From assembly GCF_002843305.1 (NCBI RefSeq), contig NZ_PGSG01000110.1:1-64000 (forward strand): a DNA stretch of 64,000 bases, written 5' to 3'. A model generated the notes under the pieces. That model worked only from the letters and a program-made list of their open reading frames with translations, did no database searches and was not told the DNA's origin. Positions 1 to 8,470 of the stretch are shown here, piece by piece (within the stretch, counting starts at the first letter, position 1; each line of letters starts with the position of its first letter). The position numbers and the translations under genes are program-made. The stretch is from Streptomyces barkulensis. GTDB lineage: Bacteria > Actinomycetota > Actinomycetes > Streptomycetales > Streptomycetaceae.

Positions 1-1761
1 TACGACTACGACGTGATCGTGGTCGGTTCCGGTTTCGGCGGTTCGGTGTCCGCGCTGCGGCTGACGGAGAAGGGCTACCGGGTCGGGGTGCTGGAGGCGG
101 GGCGGCGCTTCACCCGCGAGACGCTGCCGAGGAACTCCTGGGACCTGCGGAACTACCTGTGGGCCCCGGCGCTGGGCCTGTACGGCATCCAGCGCATCCA
201 TCTGATGGACAAGGTGATGATCCTGGCCGGCGCCGGGGTGGGCGGCGGTTCGCTGAACTACGCCAACACCCTCTACGTGCCGCCGCCGGCCTTCTTCGCC
301 GACCGCCAGTGGGGGCACATCACCGACTGGCAGGAGGAGCTGAAGCCGTACTACGACCAGGCCAGGCGGATGCTGGGCGTGCGCACCAACCCCACCAGGA
401 CCGAGGCCGACACCCATCTGGAGAACGTCGCCCGGCGGATGGGCGTGGGCGACACCTTCCGGCTCACCCCGGTGGGCGTCTTCTTCGGCGACGGCGAGGA
501 CGCCTCGGGCGAGGTCAGGGCCGCCCCGGGCGAGGAGGTGCCCGACCCCTACTTCGGCGGCGCGGGACCCTCCCGCACCACCTGCCTGGGATGCGGCTCC
601 TGCATGACCGGCTGCCGGCACGGGGCCAAGAACACCCTCACCGAGAACTACCTCTACCTCGCCGAGAAGGCCGGCGCGGCCATCCACCCGATGACCACCG
701 TCACCGAGGTCGCCGAGGACGGCGCCGGAGGCTTCACCGTCACCACCGTCCCCACCGCCAGGAGGCGCCGCCGGGGAAGACCTGCCGTGCTGCGCTGCCG
801 CCGGGTCGTCCTGGCCGCCGGCACCTACGGCACCCAGACGCTGCTGCACCGGATGCGCGACGAGGGCGTCCTGCCGCACATCTCCCCGAGACTGGGCGAG
901 CTGACCCGCACCAACTCCGAGGCCCTGGTCGGCGCCCTGACCTTCCCCCGCCGCTACCGCAGGAAGCACGGGCCACACGCGGAGCCGGACTTCACCAAGG
1001 GGGTGGCCATCACCTCCTCCATCCACCCCAACGACACCACCCACATCGAGAACGTCCGCTACGGCAAGGGCTCCAACCTCATGGCCCTGCTCTGCGTGCC
1101 GCAGTACCGCAGGGACGGACCGCTGCCGGGATGGCTGGCCGCCACGCTCCAGTTCCTGCGGCACCCGGTCCTGGTGGCGCGCACCGCCACCACCTACCGC
1201 TGGTCGGAGCGGACGATCATCGGCCTGGTGATGCAGACCCTGGACAACTCCCTGACCACCTACCGCAAGCCCAGGGGGCCGGGCAAGGGCCTGCTGACGG
1301 CGAAGCAGGGCCACGGGGCGCCCAACCCCGACCACATCCCCGAGGGCGCCGAGGCGGTCAGGCTCCTGGCGGAGGAGATCGGCGGCTTTCCGGGGACGAA
1401 CCTCGGCGAGCTGATGGGCAGACCGCTGACCGCGCACTTCCTGGGCGGCTGCCCGATCGGCGCCTCGCCCGAGGAGGGCGTCATCGACCCCTACCACCGG
1501 CTCTACGGCCACCCGGGCATCTCGGTGGTGGACGGCGCGGCCGTCTCCGCCAACCTCGGCGTCAACCCGTCGCTGACCATCACCGCCCAGGCCGAGCGGG
1601 CGATGTCCCTGTGGCCCAACAAGGGCGAGGCCGACCCCCGCCCCGAGCAGGGCACCGGCTACGTACGCGTGCGGCCGGTCGCGCCCCGCAGCCCCGCCGT
1701 CCCCGCGCACGCCCACGCGACCCTGGTCCTGCCCGTGCCGCCGGTCCCGCCCGGGGAGTGA
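1..1761 (+). CDS. GMC-family FAD-dependent oxidoreductase (cholesterol-oxidase-like), 5' end cut off
   Basis: The reading frame is open at the first base and 586 residues are visible. The first visible residues YDYDVIVVGSGFGGS are the start of an FAD-binding Rossmann fold, so only a few N-terminal residues lie outside the window. A GAGVGGGSLNYA segment follows, typical of GMC oxidoreductases. The C-terminal part has HFLGGCPIG and VDGAAV...NPSLTITA, where the family's active-site His/Asn region lies. Members oxidise alcohols such as sterols with FAD. A cysteine cluster CLGCGSCMTGC near residue 195 is found in actinobacterial members of this branch and looks metal-binding, but its role is unknown to me. 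No export signal can be judged because the start is missing. The substrate is not determined. The tail after about residue 545 is Pro/Arg-rich and probably disordered. Confidence 0.85.
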   Translation, partial: YDYDVIVVGSGFGGSVSALRLTEKGYRVGVLEAGRRFTRETLPRNSWDLRNYLWAPALGLYGIQRIHLMDKVMILAGAGVGGGSLNYANTLYVPPPAFFADRQWGHITDWQEELKPYYDQARRMLGVRTNPTRTEADTHLENVARRMGVGDTFRLTPVGVFFGDGEDASGEVRAAPGEEVPDPYFGGAGPSRTTCLGCGSCMTGCRHGAKNTLTENYLYLAEKAGAAIHPMTTVTEVAEDGAGGFTVTTVPTARRRRRGRPAVLRCRRVVLAAGTYGTQTLLHRMRDEGVLPHISPRLGELTRTNSEALVGALTFPRRYRRKHGPHAEPDFTKGVAITSSIHPNDTTHIENVRYGKGSNLMALLCVPQYRRDGPLPGWLAATLQFLRHPVLVARTATTYRWSERTIIGLVMQTLDNSLTTYRKPRGPGKGLLTAKQGHGAPNPDHIPEGAEAVRLLAEEIGGFPGTNLGELMGRPLTAHFLGGCPIGASPEEGVIDPYHRLYGHPGISVVDGAAVSANLGVNPSLTITAQAERAMSLWPNKGEADPRPEQGTGYVRVRPVAPRSPAVPAHAHATLVLPVPPVPPGE

Positions 1762-1819
1762 ACCGCGCGAACCCGGCACCGGGCCCGGCCGGAACCCGGC
1801 TGGGCCCCGCACGTGTGAC

Positions 1820-1849
1820 GGCCGATCGGCCCACCCTCCGCCGATCGGC
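1820..1849. promoter_or_regulatory. Paired GGCCGATCGGCC palindromes upstream of the deacetylase gene
   Basis: Two copies of the palindrome GCCGATCGGC (1820-1831, extended by one base each side, and 1840-1849) stand 20 bp apart in the 185-bp gap before the polysaccharide deacetylase gene. The flanks are partly mirrored too (GTGTGAC before, GCGTGACA after). The pairing suggests an operator or a regulator-bound promoter, but I recognise no cognate factor. Confidence 0.35.
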
Positions 1850-1946
1850 CGAGCGTGACAGGAGAAGAACGCGGCGCTGCCGGAGTCTGGGGGAGACGGC
1901 CCGGCGACCGGCCGGACGTCCCCCCTGCCGACACCCGGAGGGCACC

Positions 1947-3047
1947 ATGCGCCACATCATCCGAGGTGACCGCGCGGCGCTGGCCGCGATCGCCATAGTC
2001 CTCGCCGGCTGTTCCGCGACGGCCGGCTCCCAGACCCCCGCGACACCCGACGACCGGGCGCCGAAGGCGCCGGGGAACGCACGGCAGGACTCCCACCAGA
2101 ACCCGCAGCGGGACAGATCCGACAGGCCGCGGGGCGACGCCGGGAGCGGTCCCGGGGAGAGCGACCCGGCGGCGGTGCGGGCCAACGAACTGGGCGCCGT
2201 ACCGGTGCTCATGTACCACCAGATCACCGACGAACCCCGGAGCATCGACGACCGCACCCCCCAGGAGTTCCGCGCCGAGCTGGAGCGGCTGGCGCGGGAG
2301 GGCTACGTGCCGGTCACCGCACGGGAGTTCACCGGCGCGGACATGGACATACCCGCCGGAAAGCACCCGGTGGTGCTCACCTTCGACGACTCCACCCCCA
2401 GCCAGTTCCGGCTCGGCGATGACGGCCGCCCCGCCCCCGGCACCGCGGTGGACATCCTGCTGGACGTGGCCGGGCGCCACCCGGGCTTCCGGCCCGTGGC
2501 GACCTTCTTCGTCAACGCCGACCCGTTCGGCGAACCCGGCGGACGCAAGACGCTGAAGTGGCTGGACGACCACGGGTTCGAGATCGGCAACCACACCCTG
2601 AAGCACAACGCCCTGGGAGACGCCGACGACGCGACGGTCCAGTGGGACATCGCCTCCAACCAGTGGCTGATCGACAAGGCACTGCCCGACTCGCCGGTGG
2701 TGTCGATGGCGCTTCCCTACGGCTCCATGCCCCGTGACCGGAAGCTCGCCCTCACCGGCGAGTACGGCGGTGTGCGCTACCGCCACCAGGGCGTCTACCT
2801 CGCCGGCGGGCGCCCCGCGCCCTCGCCCTACTCCTCCGACCTCGACCCCGGCGCCATCCCGCGCATTCGCTCCCAGGAGACCGACACCGCCGAGGGCGCG
2901 TACAGCTCCTCGGCCTGGCTGGACAAACTGGGCGACGGCACGGTCGAGCGCTACACCTCCGACGGCGACCCGGAGACGGTCAGCTTCCCCCGGGAGATGG
3001 CGCACCGGCTCGCCTTCGACCGCCAGGAGGCCGCACGGCCCTACTGA
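1947..3047 (+). CDS. Secreted lipoprotein polysaccharide deacetylase (NodB-like)
   Basis: The 366-residue protein starts with a short charged stretch, a hydrophobic segment and the lipobox LAGC (Cys22), so it should be lipid-anchored outside the membrane. A disordered linker (about 25-80) leads to a NodB-type carbohydrate esterase 4 domain: VLMYHQI near 87, the metal/catalytic motif TFDDS, and the zinc-binding motif HTLKH. CE4 enzymes remove N- or O-acetyl groups from peptidoglycan, chitin or xylan. The usual TFDDG is TFDDS here, a mild change. ATG 1947 is chosen because it begins the signal peptide; the frame is open further upstream without coding character. The next gene is convergent, with a hairpin between. 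The substrate is not predictable, and cell wall or xylan are both plausible. Confidence 0.85.
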   Translation: MRHIIRGDRAALAAIAIVLAGCSATAGSQTPATPDDRAPKAPGNARQDSHQNPQRDRSDRPRGDAGSGPGESDPAAVRANELGAVPVLMYHQITDEPRSIDDRTPQEFRAELERLAREGYVPVTAREFTGADMDIPAGKHPVVLTFDDSTPSQFRLGDDGRPAPGTAVDILLDVAGRHPGFRPVATFFVNADPFGEPGGRKTLKWLDDHGFEIGNHTLKHNALGDADDATVQWDIASNQWLIDKALPDSPVVSMALPYGSMPRDRKLALTGEYGGVRYRHQGVYLAGGRPAPSPYSSDLDPGAIPRIRSQETDTAEGAYSSSAWLDKLGDGTVERYTSDGDPETVSFPREMAHRLAFDRQEAARPY

Positions 3048-3058
3048 CGTACCGGCCC

Positions 3059-3082
3059 GCCTCCCCGGCCGGCCGGGGAGGC
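3059..3082. terminator. 24-bp perfect palindrome between convergent genes
   Basis: GCCTCCCCGGCC is followed directly by its reverse complement. It lies between the stop codons of the deacetylase gene (3047) and the small minus-strand gene (3091). There is no T-run, as is usual for Streptomyces terminators. It can act for both strands. Confidence 0.7.
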
Positions 3083-3088
3083 CGTGCG

Positions 3089-3466
3089 TCAACCCGAGCG
3101 GGGGTGCGGTACGGCGACGACCTGGTCGTCGTCCTCGTAGACGATCCGCCCGGGGTCCGAGGACCGCAGGCACCGGTAGGCGACACCGTGCGCGGTGAGG
3201 ATCTCCAGATAGCCGTCCACGCGCTCGATCAGGTGCCGGGCCGAGGACTTGAACCAGGCCACCGCGCCCGGGTTCACCGCGGGGTCGTAGATCGTGGGGT
3301 CCACGGAGGTGGGGTTGGTGAAGTTGGCGTCGTACCAGGCGTTGTTGATCCGCCGGAAGAGTTCCTGTTCGGAGGTCAGCCGGCCTGCCCGGGCCAGATT
3401 GTTGACCAGTGCGAAGACTCCGGGGTGGATGTCCCGTCCACCCCGGTCCGCACCCTGGAAACGCAC
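3089..3466 (-). CDS. Conserved hypothetical protein (125 aa)
   Basis: A compact soluble protein with no signal peptide or membrane segment. From memory it resembles a short actinobacterial protein family of unknown function. It opens with VRFQGADRGGRD and has conserved-looking segments NNLARAGRLTSEQE and NAWYDANFTNPTSVDP. The C-terminal part (ERVDGYLEILTAHGVAYRC ... IVYEDDDQVVAVP) looks like an alpha/beta fold. The start is uncertain. The GTG at 3466 was chosen because upstream sequence in the same frame is a shadow of the phosphatase gene, and GGAG lies about 15 bases upstream. No function is assigned. Confidence 0.6.
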   Translation of the reverse strand: MRFQGADRGGRDIHPGVFALVNNLARAGRLTSEQELFRRINNAWYDANFTNPTSVDPTIYDPAVNPGAVAWFKSSARHLIERVDGYLEILTAHGVAYRCLRSSDPGRIVYEDDDQVVAVPHPRSG

Positions 3467-3546
3467 GTACCGCGCCTGCTCCACGCCGGCTCCCGCCCCT
3501 CTCCGGCCCCGCCCGTCCGCCCGCCCGGCCCCTCGGGAAGGGCGCC

Positions 3547-5319
3547 TCAGGAGACGGTGCGGGGGATGTCCTGCTCCGCCCAGACGACCTTCCCACCGGG
3601 CGTGCGGCACGAACCCCAGTTGCGGCTGAGCATGTTGACCAGCTGCAGGCCGCGCCCGCCCTCGTCGCTGAGCTCCGCGTGCTGGATCTGTGGCAGATCG
3701 GGGCCGGTGTCGGACACCTCCAGCGTCAGCCTCTCGTGCCGCATCACACGCAGCTGCCCGGGCCCGCCGCCGTAGCGCAGGGCGTTGCCGACCAGCTCGC
3801 TGACGACCAGCTCGGCGATGTCGGAGAGCTCCTCCAGGCCCCACAGGGCGAGCCGTTCGGTGACCAGGGAGCGGGCCACGGACGCGGCGGTGCCGTCCGG
3901 CGGCAGCGGCCACACGCACAGGTCGGTGCCCGGCGGCAGCTTCCCGCCGGCGGCCACCAGCAGGACGGACTCGTCCAGGCGCTCCACGCCCCCCGGAGCG
4001 ATCCCGTCCGGGTTCCGGTGCTCCAGCAGCCGGTCCACCAGCTCCGGAGCGGTCTTCGCCAGCTGCCGCAGCTGCACCTCGATGTCCCCCCGGCGCGTCT
4101 TGACCAGACCGTCGGTGTACAGCACCAGCCGGCTCCCGGCCGGCACCCGCACGGTGGCCGCGTCATAGGGGATCACCCCGGCGCCCAGCGGCGCCCCGGC
4201 GGGCACCTCGACTCGCGAGACGGTGCCGTCGGCGTCCACCAGCAGCGGCGGCATGTGCCCCGCGCCGGCGATGGTGCAGCTCGCGGTGGCCGGGTCGTAG
4301 ACGGCGCACAGACAGGTGGCGACCTGGTCGTCCTCCAGGTCGCGGGCGGCCAGGTCCAGCCGGGCCAGTACGCGGTCGGGGGCGGTGTCCAGGGCCAGCA
4401 GCGTGCGGCCGACCGTGCGCAGCCGCCCCATCGTGGCCGCCGCGGGCACCCCGTGGCCCATGACGTCCCCCACCACCAGGGCCGTCCGGCCGCCGGGCAG
4501 GGCGATCACGTCGAACCAGTCGCCGCCGACTCCGCTGGGGTCCAGGCTCGGCGTGTAGTGGGTGAGGACCTCCAGACCCGGTGTGTTCGGCGTGGCGCGG
4601 GGCAGCAGGCTGCGCTGGAGGGAGAGGACGTGCTCGCGCTCGCGCCCGTAGAGGCGGGCGTTGTCGATGAAGACCGCGGCCTTGGAGGCCAGCTCCGTCG
4701 CCAGTTCGACGTCGGCGCGGGCGAACGAGGGGCTGCCGGGGCCGCGGACGAAGTCGGCGACCCCGAGCAGCACACCGCGTGCGGTCAGCGGTACGGCCAT
4801 GTAGCTGTGCACCCCCGCCTGGCGCAGCTTGAGCGCCGCGCTGGGGGTCGGGGCCACCCGCACGTAGTCGTCGCGCCTCATCCGGCTCAGCAGGACCGGC
4901 TCCTGGGCCCGCAGGCAGTGGACCGAGAGCAGCGTCTGGGGGTGGACGGAGAGCTCGCCGGGCTCGTCCGGCTCCAGGTCCTCCATCTCGACGACCGAGG
5001 ACACCGCGACGGCCCGGGTGACCGGGGGTTCCGGCCCCGTCCACCGCTCGCCGCCCCCGCCGCGCAGCACCGACTCCAGCAGGTCGACGGCCGCACCGTC
5101 GGCCAGCCGGGGGACGGTGAAGTCGGCCAGTTCCTGCGCGGTCCGCTCCAGGTCGAGCGTCGTGCCGATCATGGTGCTCGCCTGGTTGAGCCACGCCAGG
5201 CGGCTGCGGGAGTCGCGGGGGCGGGCCAGGGCGGCGGTCGCGCGACGCATGCGCACGGGCGCCCGGCCGCTCCGTACGGGCCGATGCCGCCGGTGGCCAC
5301 CGCTGCCGTTCGCTGTCAC
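3547..5319 (-). CDS. GAF-domain PP2C/SpoIIE phosphatase with C-terminal ATPase (anti-sigma-like) domain
   Basis: The 590-residue protein has three parts: a GAF sensor (about 45-210, with ESVLR...GVLLGVADFVRG), a SpoIIE-type PP2C phosphatase (about 235-430; GGDWFDVIALPGG and VGDVMGHG hold the metal-binding Asp residues, GAGHMPPLL and LVLYTDGL follow) and a HATPase_c domain (about 470-585; SELVGNALRYGG N-box, GRGLQLVNML). Such proteins dephosphorylate anti-sigma-factor antagonists, and the ATPase domain resembles RsbW-type kinases. They are abundant in Streptomyces and tune sigma-B-like factors. The start is the GTG at 5319, preceded by GGGGAG four bases upstream, in preference to a GTG six codons earlier. 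No partner gene is adjacent. It is cytosolic, as no membrane segment is seen. Confidence 0.88.
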   Translation of the reverse strand: MTANGSGGHRRHRPVRSGRAPVRMRRATAALARPRDSRSRLAWLNQASTMIGTTLDLERTAQELADFTVPRLADGAAVDLLESVLRGGGGERWTGPEPPVTRAVAVSSVVEMEDLEPDEPGELSVHPQTLLSVHCLRAQEPVLLSRMRRDDYVRVAPTPSAALKLRQAGVHSYMAVPLTARGVLLGVADFVRGPGSPSFARADVELATELASKAAVFIDNARLYGREREHVLSLQRSLLPRATPNTPGLEVLTHYTPSLDPSGVGGDWFDVIALPGGRTALVVGDVMGHGVPAAATMGRLRTVGRTLLALDTAPDRVLARLDLAARDLEDDQVATCLCAVYDPATASCTIAGAGHMPPLLVDADGTVSRVEVPAGAPLGAGVIPYDAATVRVPAGSRLVLYTDGLVKTRRGDIEVQLRQLAKTAPELVDRLLEHRNPDGIAPGGVERLDESVLLVAAGGKLPPGTDLCVWPLPPDGTAASVARSLVTERLALWGLEELSDIAELVVSELVGNALRYGGGPGQLRVMRHERLTLEVSDTGPDLPQIQHAELSDEGGRGLQLVNMLSRNWGSCRTPGGKVVWAEQDIPRTVS

Positions 5320-5505
5320 GACTCTCCCCACTCGCACCCCGCCGCTGGTGCCTCAAGGGTCTTCCAGGCCGTGGGCGGCGGCTCGTCGGGAAGAGGGGTG
5401 TTGAGCCGGACGGAGGCATTCGTTCCGCTTCCGTCGGCCCGCCCCGAGGTTCAGCGACCGTTGACGGGTGCCGATCATCGCACACGGCCGTCGGCCGTGG
5501 ACTGC

Positions 5506-5547
5506 TTTCCCGGAGTTCCCGGAGTTCCCGGAGTTCCCGGAGTTCCG
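5506..5547. repeat. 9-bp tandem repeat (CGGAGTTCC), over four copies
   Basis: Four perfect copies of a 9-bp unit plus partial ends lie in the gap between the divergent phosphatase and esterase genes. In both directions the repeat would be read as a simple tripeptide repeat, but no gene covers it. It could be a slippage-prone minisatellite or affect either promoter. The rest of the 402-bp gap (5320-5721) shows only the CebR operator. Confidence 0.8.
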
Positions 5548-5687
5548 GGCCCTTCCGCGGCGAGGGCCGCCGCCCTGTCTTTCGAGGGTAGGGCAGCCGC
5601 CCCCGGGATGCTCCCCGGGGGCGGAGGGGCGATTCGCCGGAACCCGGTTCTTGACGCACTGCCGGCCCGGTGGCTTGATGGCCTGGT

Positions 5688-5701
5688 TGGGAGCGCTCCC
5701 A
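5688..5701. promoter_or_regulatory. CebR-type operator, perfect 14-bp palindrome
   Basis: TGGGAGCGCTCCCA, flanked by T and A to make a 16-bp palindrome, lies 21 bp before the GTG start of the CE3-CBM2 gene. It equals the known Streptomyces CebR box, and a close variant occurs twice before cebE in this window. It predicts repression relieved by cellobiose or cellotriose. Confidence 0.8.
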
Positions 5702-5721
5702 ATCCATCGGAAGGACGTACT

Positions 5722-6840
5722 GTGCGCGGTAGACATCTCTTACGGGCGGCCCTGACCGCCCTGGCCGTACTGCTCGGGCTTCTCGGGCCCCTCGGATCCC
5801 TCGGCCCGCCGGGAGCGGGCACCGCTGCCGCGGCCCCGGCGGGCGCCGCCGCGGAGCCGGTGCGGATCATGCCGCTGGGCGACTCCATCACCGGCTCGCC
5901 GGGATGCTGGCGCTCGCTGTTGTGGAACCGCCTCCAGGAGGCGGGGCACACGGACGTCGACTTCGTCGGAACGCTCGGCCCCCAGGGGTGCGGGCAGCCG
6001 CACGACGGCGACAACGAGGGGCACGGCGGCGCGCTGGTGACCGATGTGGCGAGCCGGAACCTGCTGCCGGGCTGGCTGTCCGCCACTCGGCCGGACATCG
6101 TTGTCATGCATTTCGGGACCAACGACGTCTGGAGCAACCGCTCGCCGGAGGCCGTCCTCGCCGCCTACAGCACCCTGGTGGACCAGATGCGGGCGAGCAA
6201 CCCGGGCATGAAGATCCTCGTCGCGCAGATCATCCCGATGAACCCCGCCACCTGCGGCGAGTGCGCCCGGCGCGTCGTGGCGCTCAACGAGCGGATCCCG
6301 GACTGGGCCCGTTCCGAGAGCACTCCCGGCTCGCCGGTGGTCGCGGTCGACCAGTGGACGGGTTTCAGCACCGGGAGCGACACCTACGACGGTGTGCACC
6401 CCAACGCCTCCGGTGACGAGAAGATCGCCGCCCGCTGGTTCCCGCCCCTGGCCGACCTGCTGGCGGGGGACGACCCCGGTGACCCCGGTGACCCGGACGA
6501 GCCCGGTGACCCGGACGATCCCGGCCAGGGCGGGGCCGCCTGCACCGCCTCGCTCCGCGTGGCGTCGAGCTGGCAGGGCGGCTACCAGGGCGAGGTGACG
6601 GTCAGCAACACCGGGACCGGGCCGATCTCGGGCTGGACGATCCGGATCGCCCCGGACGGGGACGGCCGGATCACCCAGGCCTGGAACGGAACCCTCGAAG
6701 CCGGGGCCGACGGGACCGCCACCGTGCGCAACGCCGCCTGGAACGGAACGGTCCCCGCCGGAGGCAGTGCGTCCTTCGGCTTCGTGGCGTCGGCCGACTC
6801 CGCCTCGGCGACCGTCACCTGCACCGCGACCGCCGCCTGA
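5722..6840 (+). CDS. Secreted CE3-type SGNH esterase with C-terminal CBM2
   Basis: The 372-residue protein has a signal peptide (about 1-44, Ala/Leu/Pro-rich), an SGNH hydrolase domain (46-260) and a family 2 carbohydrate-binding module (274-372). The nucleophile Ser55 is in MPLGDSIT, HFGTNDV is the block III Asn, and the DGVHPN motif gives Asp223 and His226. The GCWR and VDFVGTLG segments are typical of carbohydrate esterase family 3 (acetyl xylan esterases). An acidic Gly-Asp-Pro repeat links the domains. CBM2 modules bind crystalline cellulose or xylan. GTG 5722 has GGAAGGA upstream, and the frame is open far upstream without coding character. Expression is probably cellobiose-induced through the CebR operator just upstream. 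The enzyme would deacetylate xylan next to cellulose, while substrate details are inferred. Confidence 0.87.
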   Translation: MRGRHLLRAALTALAVLLGLLGPLGSLGPPGAGTAAAAPAGAAAEPVRIMPLGDSITGSPGCWRSLLWNRLQEAGHTDVDFVGTLGPQGCGQPHDGDNEGHGGALVTDVASRNLLPGWLSATRPDIVVMHFGTNDVWSNRSPEAVLAAYSTLVDQMRASNPGMKILVAQIIPMNPATCGECARRVVALNERIPDWARSESTPGSPVVAVDQWTGFSTGSDTYDGVHPNASGDEKIAARWFPPLADLLAGDDPGDPGDPDEPGDPDDPGQGGAACTASLRVASSWQGGYQGEVTVSNTGTGPISGWTIRIAPDGDGRITQAWNGTLEAGADGTATVRNAAWNGTVPAGGSASFGFVASADSASATVTCTATAA

Positions 6841-6857
6841 CCGCTGCCCGGCCGCGG

Positions 6858-6895
6858 CCGGGTTCGTACGGGCCGTCCGGCCCGTACGAACCCGG
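6858..6895 (+). terminator. Hairpin terminator after the CE3-CBM2 gene
   Basis: A 17-bp perfect stem (CCGGGTTCGTACGGGCC and its complement) with a four-base loop starts 17 bp after the stop codon. Typical of actinobacterial terminators without a T-tract. Confidence 0.8.
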
Positions 6896-7020
6896 CGAGT
6901 CGGCGGGGCGCCGCCCACCGAAGCAGCCGGACGGGCGGCCGCCCGTCCGACCACCCGGGGTCCGTCGGGGAACCCGGCACGGGAACCGGTCGCAGGCACT
7001 ACCATCCTCGACTGTCGCAT

Positions 7021-7064
7021 CTGGCTGCAATTACATCTGCAAGCGCAGATGTAATTGCAGCCAG
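7021..7064. promoter_or_regulatory. AT-rich 20-bp inverted repeat upstream of the DUF397 gene
   Basis: CTGGCTGCAATTACATCTGC, a four-base loop AAGC, then the exact complement. The stem can be lengthened by TCGC (7015-7018) with GCGA (7066-7069). Its arms are about half A+T in a very GC-rich neighbourhood, and no T-run follows, so it is unlikely to be a second terminator for the esterase gene, which already has one. It lies 82 bp before the DUF397 start and is a strong operator candidate for the XRE regulator in this cluster. Confidence 0.65.
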
Positions 7065-7145
7065 GGCGACGCCGATACGCGGAACAGTGGAACGTCATGG
7101 CCGGGGCCGGGTCCGAGGGGACGGCCCGGCCGGTGAGGGGCGACA

Positions 7146-7379
7146 GTGCAGCAGACCGTCAACGGCATGCCGGCCGCGGAGCTCGAGGGTGCGGCGTGGC
7201 GCAAGAGCCGCCGCAGCAGCATGGGCAACTGCGTCGAACTCGCCCCGCTGCCGGACGGCGCGGTGGCCGTGCGCAACTCCCGTCACCCCGACGGCCCCGC
7301 CCTCGTCTACACCCGTGAGGAGATGGCGGCCTTCCTTCAGGGCGCCAAGGACGGCGAGTTCGACGACATGGTCGGCTGA
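7146..7379 (+). CDS. DUF397 domain protein
   Basis: A 77-residue protein with the DUF397 signature: W-R-KSRRSS-x-GNCVE near 18-30 and VAVRNSRHPDGPALVYTREE, ending in an amphipathic FLQGAKDGEFDD tail. DUF397 proteins are small actinobacterial partners of XRE/DUF5753 regulators in developmental and antibiotic control pairs such as those around whiJ and abaA. GTG 7146 has GAGGGG six bases upstream. The regulator gene follows 135 bp downstream on the same strand. A partner or antagonist role for that regulator is inferred from the family context. Confidence 0.9.
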   Translation: MQQTVNGMPAAELEGAAWRKSRRSSMGNCVELAPLPDGAVAVRNSRHPDGPALVYTREEMAAFLQGAKDGEFDDMVG

Positions 7380-7514
7380 GCCGAGGCCGGACGGGGGCGG
7401 AGGGAGGGCTTCCGCGGGATCGGCCGAACCGGCGGCGGCCCGGCGGCACCGCTGTACGGCGCGGTGGCGGCGGTGGCACACTGAGTGCCTGTCCCTTCAC
7501 CCAGGAGAGCAATC

Positions 7515-8420
7515 ATGGCCGCCGGACCGAGCCACTCCTTGTCGATAAAGCGCTATATCGAGCATCCCAAGGGCAGTCCGACGGTGCTGCGCCTGGTGGT
7601 CGGCTCCCAGCTTCGGCGGCTGCGCAAGGAGCGCGGCATCGATCTGGAGGAGGCGGCCAAGGCGATCCGCGGCTCCACCGCCAAGGTGAGCCGTCTGGAG
7701 CGGGGCCAGGGAGCGTGCAAGGAGCGCGACATCGCGGACCTGCTCACGCTCTACGGGGTGCTGGACGAGGACGAACGGGCGGACTTCCTCGCGCTGGCCC
7801 GCCAGACGAACACCCGCGGGTGGTGGCACCGGTACAGCGACGTCCTCCCCGAGTGGTTCGAGCGGCACCTCGGCCTGGAGGAGGCCGCCGCGATCATCCG
7901 CACCTACGAGGTGCAGTTCATCCCCGGCCTGCTGCAGACGGAGGCGTACGCCCACGCGGTGACCCGTCTGTGCCATCCCCACGCCTCCGTCCAGGAGAAC
8001 GACCGGCGGGTCCGGCTGCGCATGGAACGGCAGGCCCTGCTCACCCGGCCGGACGCCCCGCGCCTGTGGGCGGTCCTGGACGAGGCCGCCCTGCGGCGCC
8101 CGCTCGGCGACGCCGAGGTGATGCGCGGTCAGCTCCGCCGTCTGATCGAGGCGGCGCGGCGGCCGAACGTCACGCTGCAGGTCGCGCCCTTCGAGACCGG
8201 CGGCCTGGCCGCGGTGGGCGGCCCGGTGACGATACTGCGCTTCCCCGAGCCGGATCTGCCCGACGTCGTCTATCTGGAGCAGCTGACCAGCGCGCTCTAC
8301 CTGGACAAGGAGGAGGACGTCGACCACTACCTGTCCATCATGGACCGGCTGTGCGCGGTCGCCGAGACCCCCGTGGACAGCGTGGGCTTCCTGGAGGGAC
8401 TTCTGGAAGGACTCGGCTGA
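7515..8420 (+). CDS. XRE-family regulator with DUF5753 domain
   Basis: The 301-residue protein has an N-terminal helix-turn-helix (about 25-80; LRRLRKERGIDLEEAAKAIRG, then STAKVSRLERGQ) and a C-terminal DUF5753 domain (about 95-285; WWHRYSDVLPEWF, YEVQFIPGLLQTEAYAHAV, VQVAPF-like core). This is the WhiJ-like class of Streptomyces regulators that pair with DUF397 proteins. ATG 7515 has AGGAGAG seven bases upstream. The AT-rich inverted repeat at 7021-7064 is a possible binding site. The ligand and targets are unknown. Confidence 0.9.
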   Translation: MAAGPSHSLSIKRYIEHPKGSPTVLRLVVGSQLRRLRKERGIDLEEAAKAIRGSTAKVSRLERGQGACKERDIADLLTLYGVLDEDERADFLALARQTNTRGWWHRYSDVLPEWFERHLGLEEAAAIIRTYEVQFIPGLLQTEAYAHAVTRLCHPHASVQENDRRVRLRMERQALLTRPDAPRLWAVLDEAALRRPLGDAEVMRGQLRRLIEAARRPNVTLQVAPFETGGLAAVGGPVTILRFPEPDLPDVVYLEQLTSALYLDKEEDVDHYLSIMDRLCAVAETPVDSVGFLEGLLEGLG

Positions 8421-8470
8421 ACACGGGGGCGGGAACAGTCCGTTCATCCGCGCGGGGCCGGCGGCGGGCC

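Noticed and set aside
159..1946. Long plus-strand open frame running through the GMC oxidoreductase gene into the deacetylase gene
   Set aside because: Its first part is an Arg/Pro-rich shadow of the oxidoreductase gene; only the part from 1947, with a signal peptide, is real.
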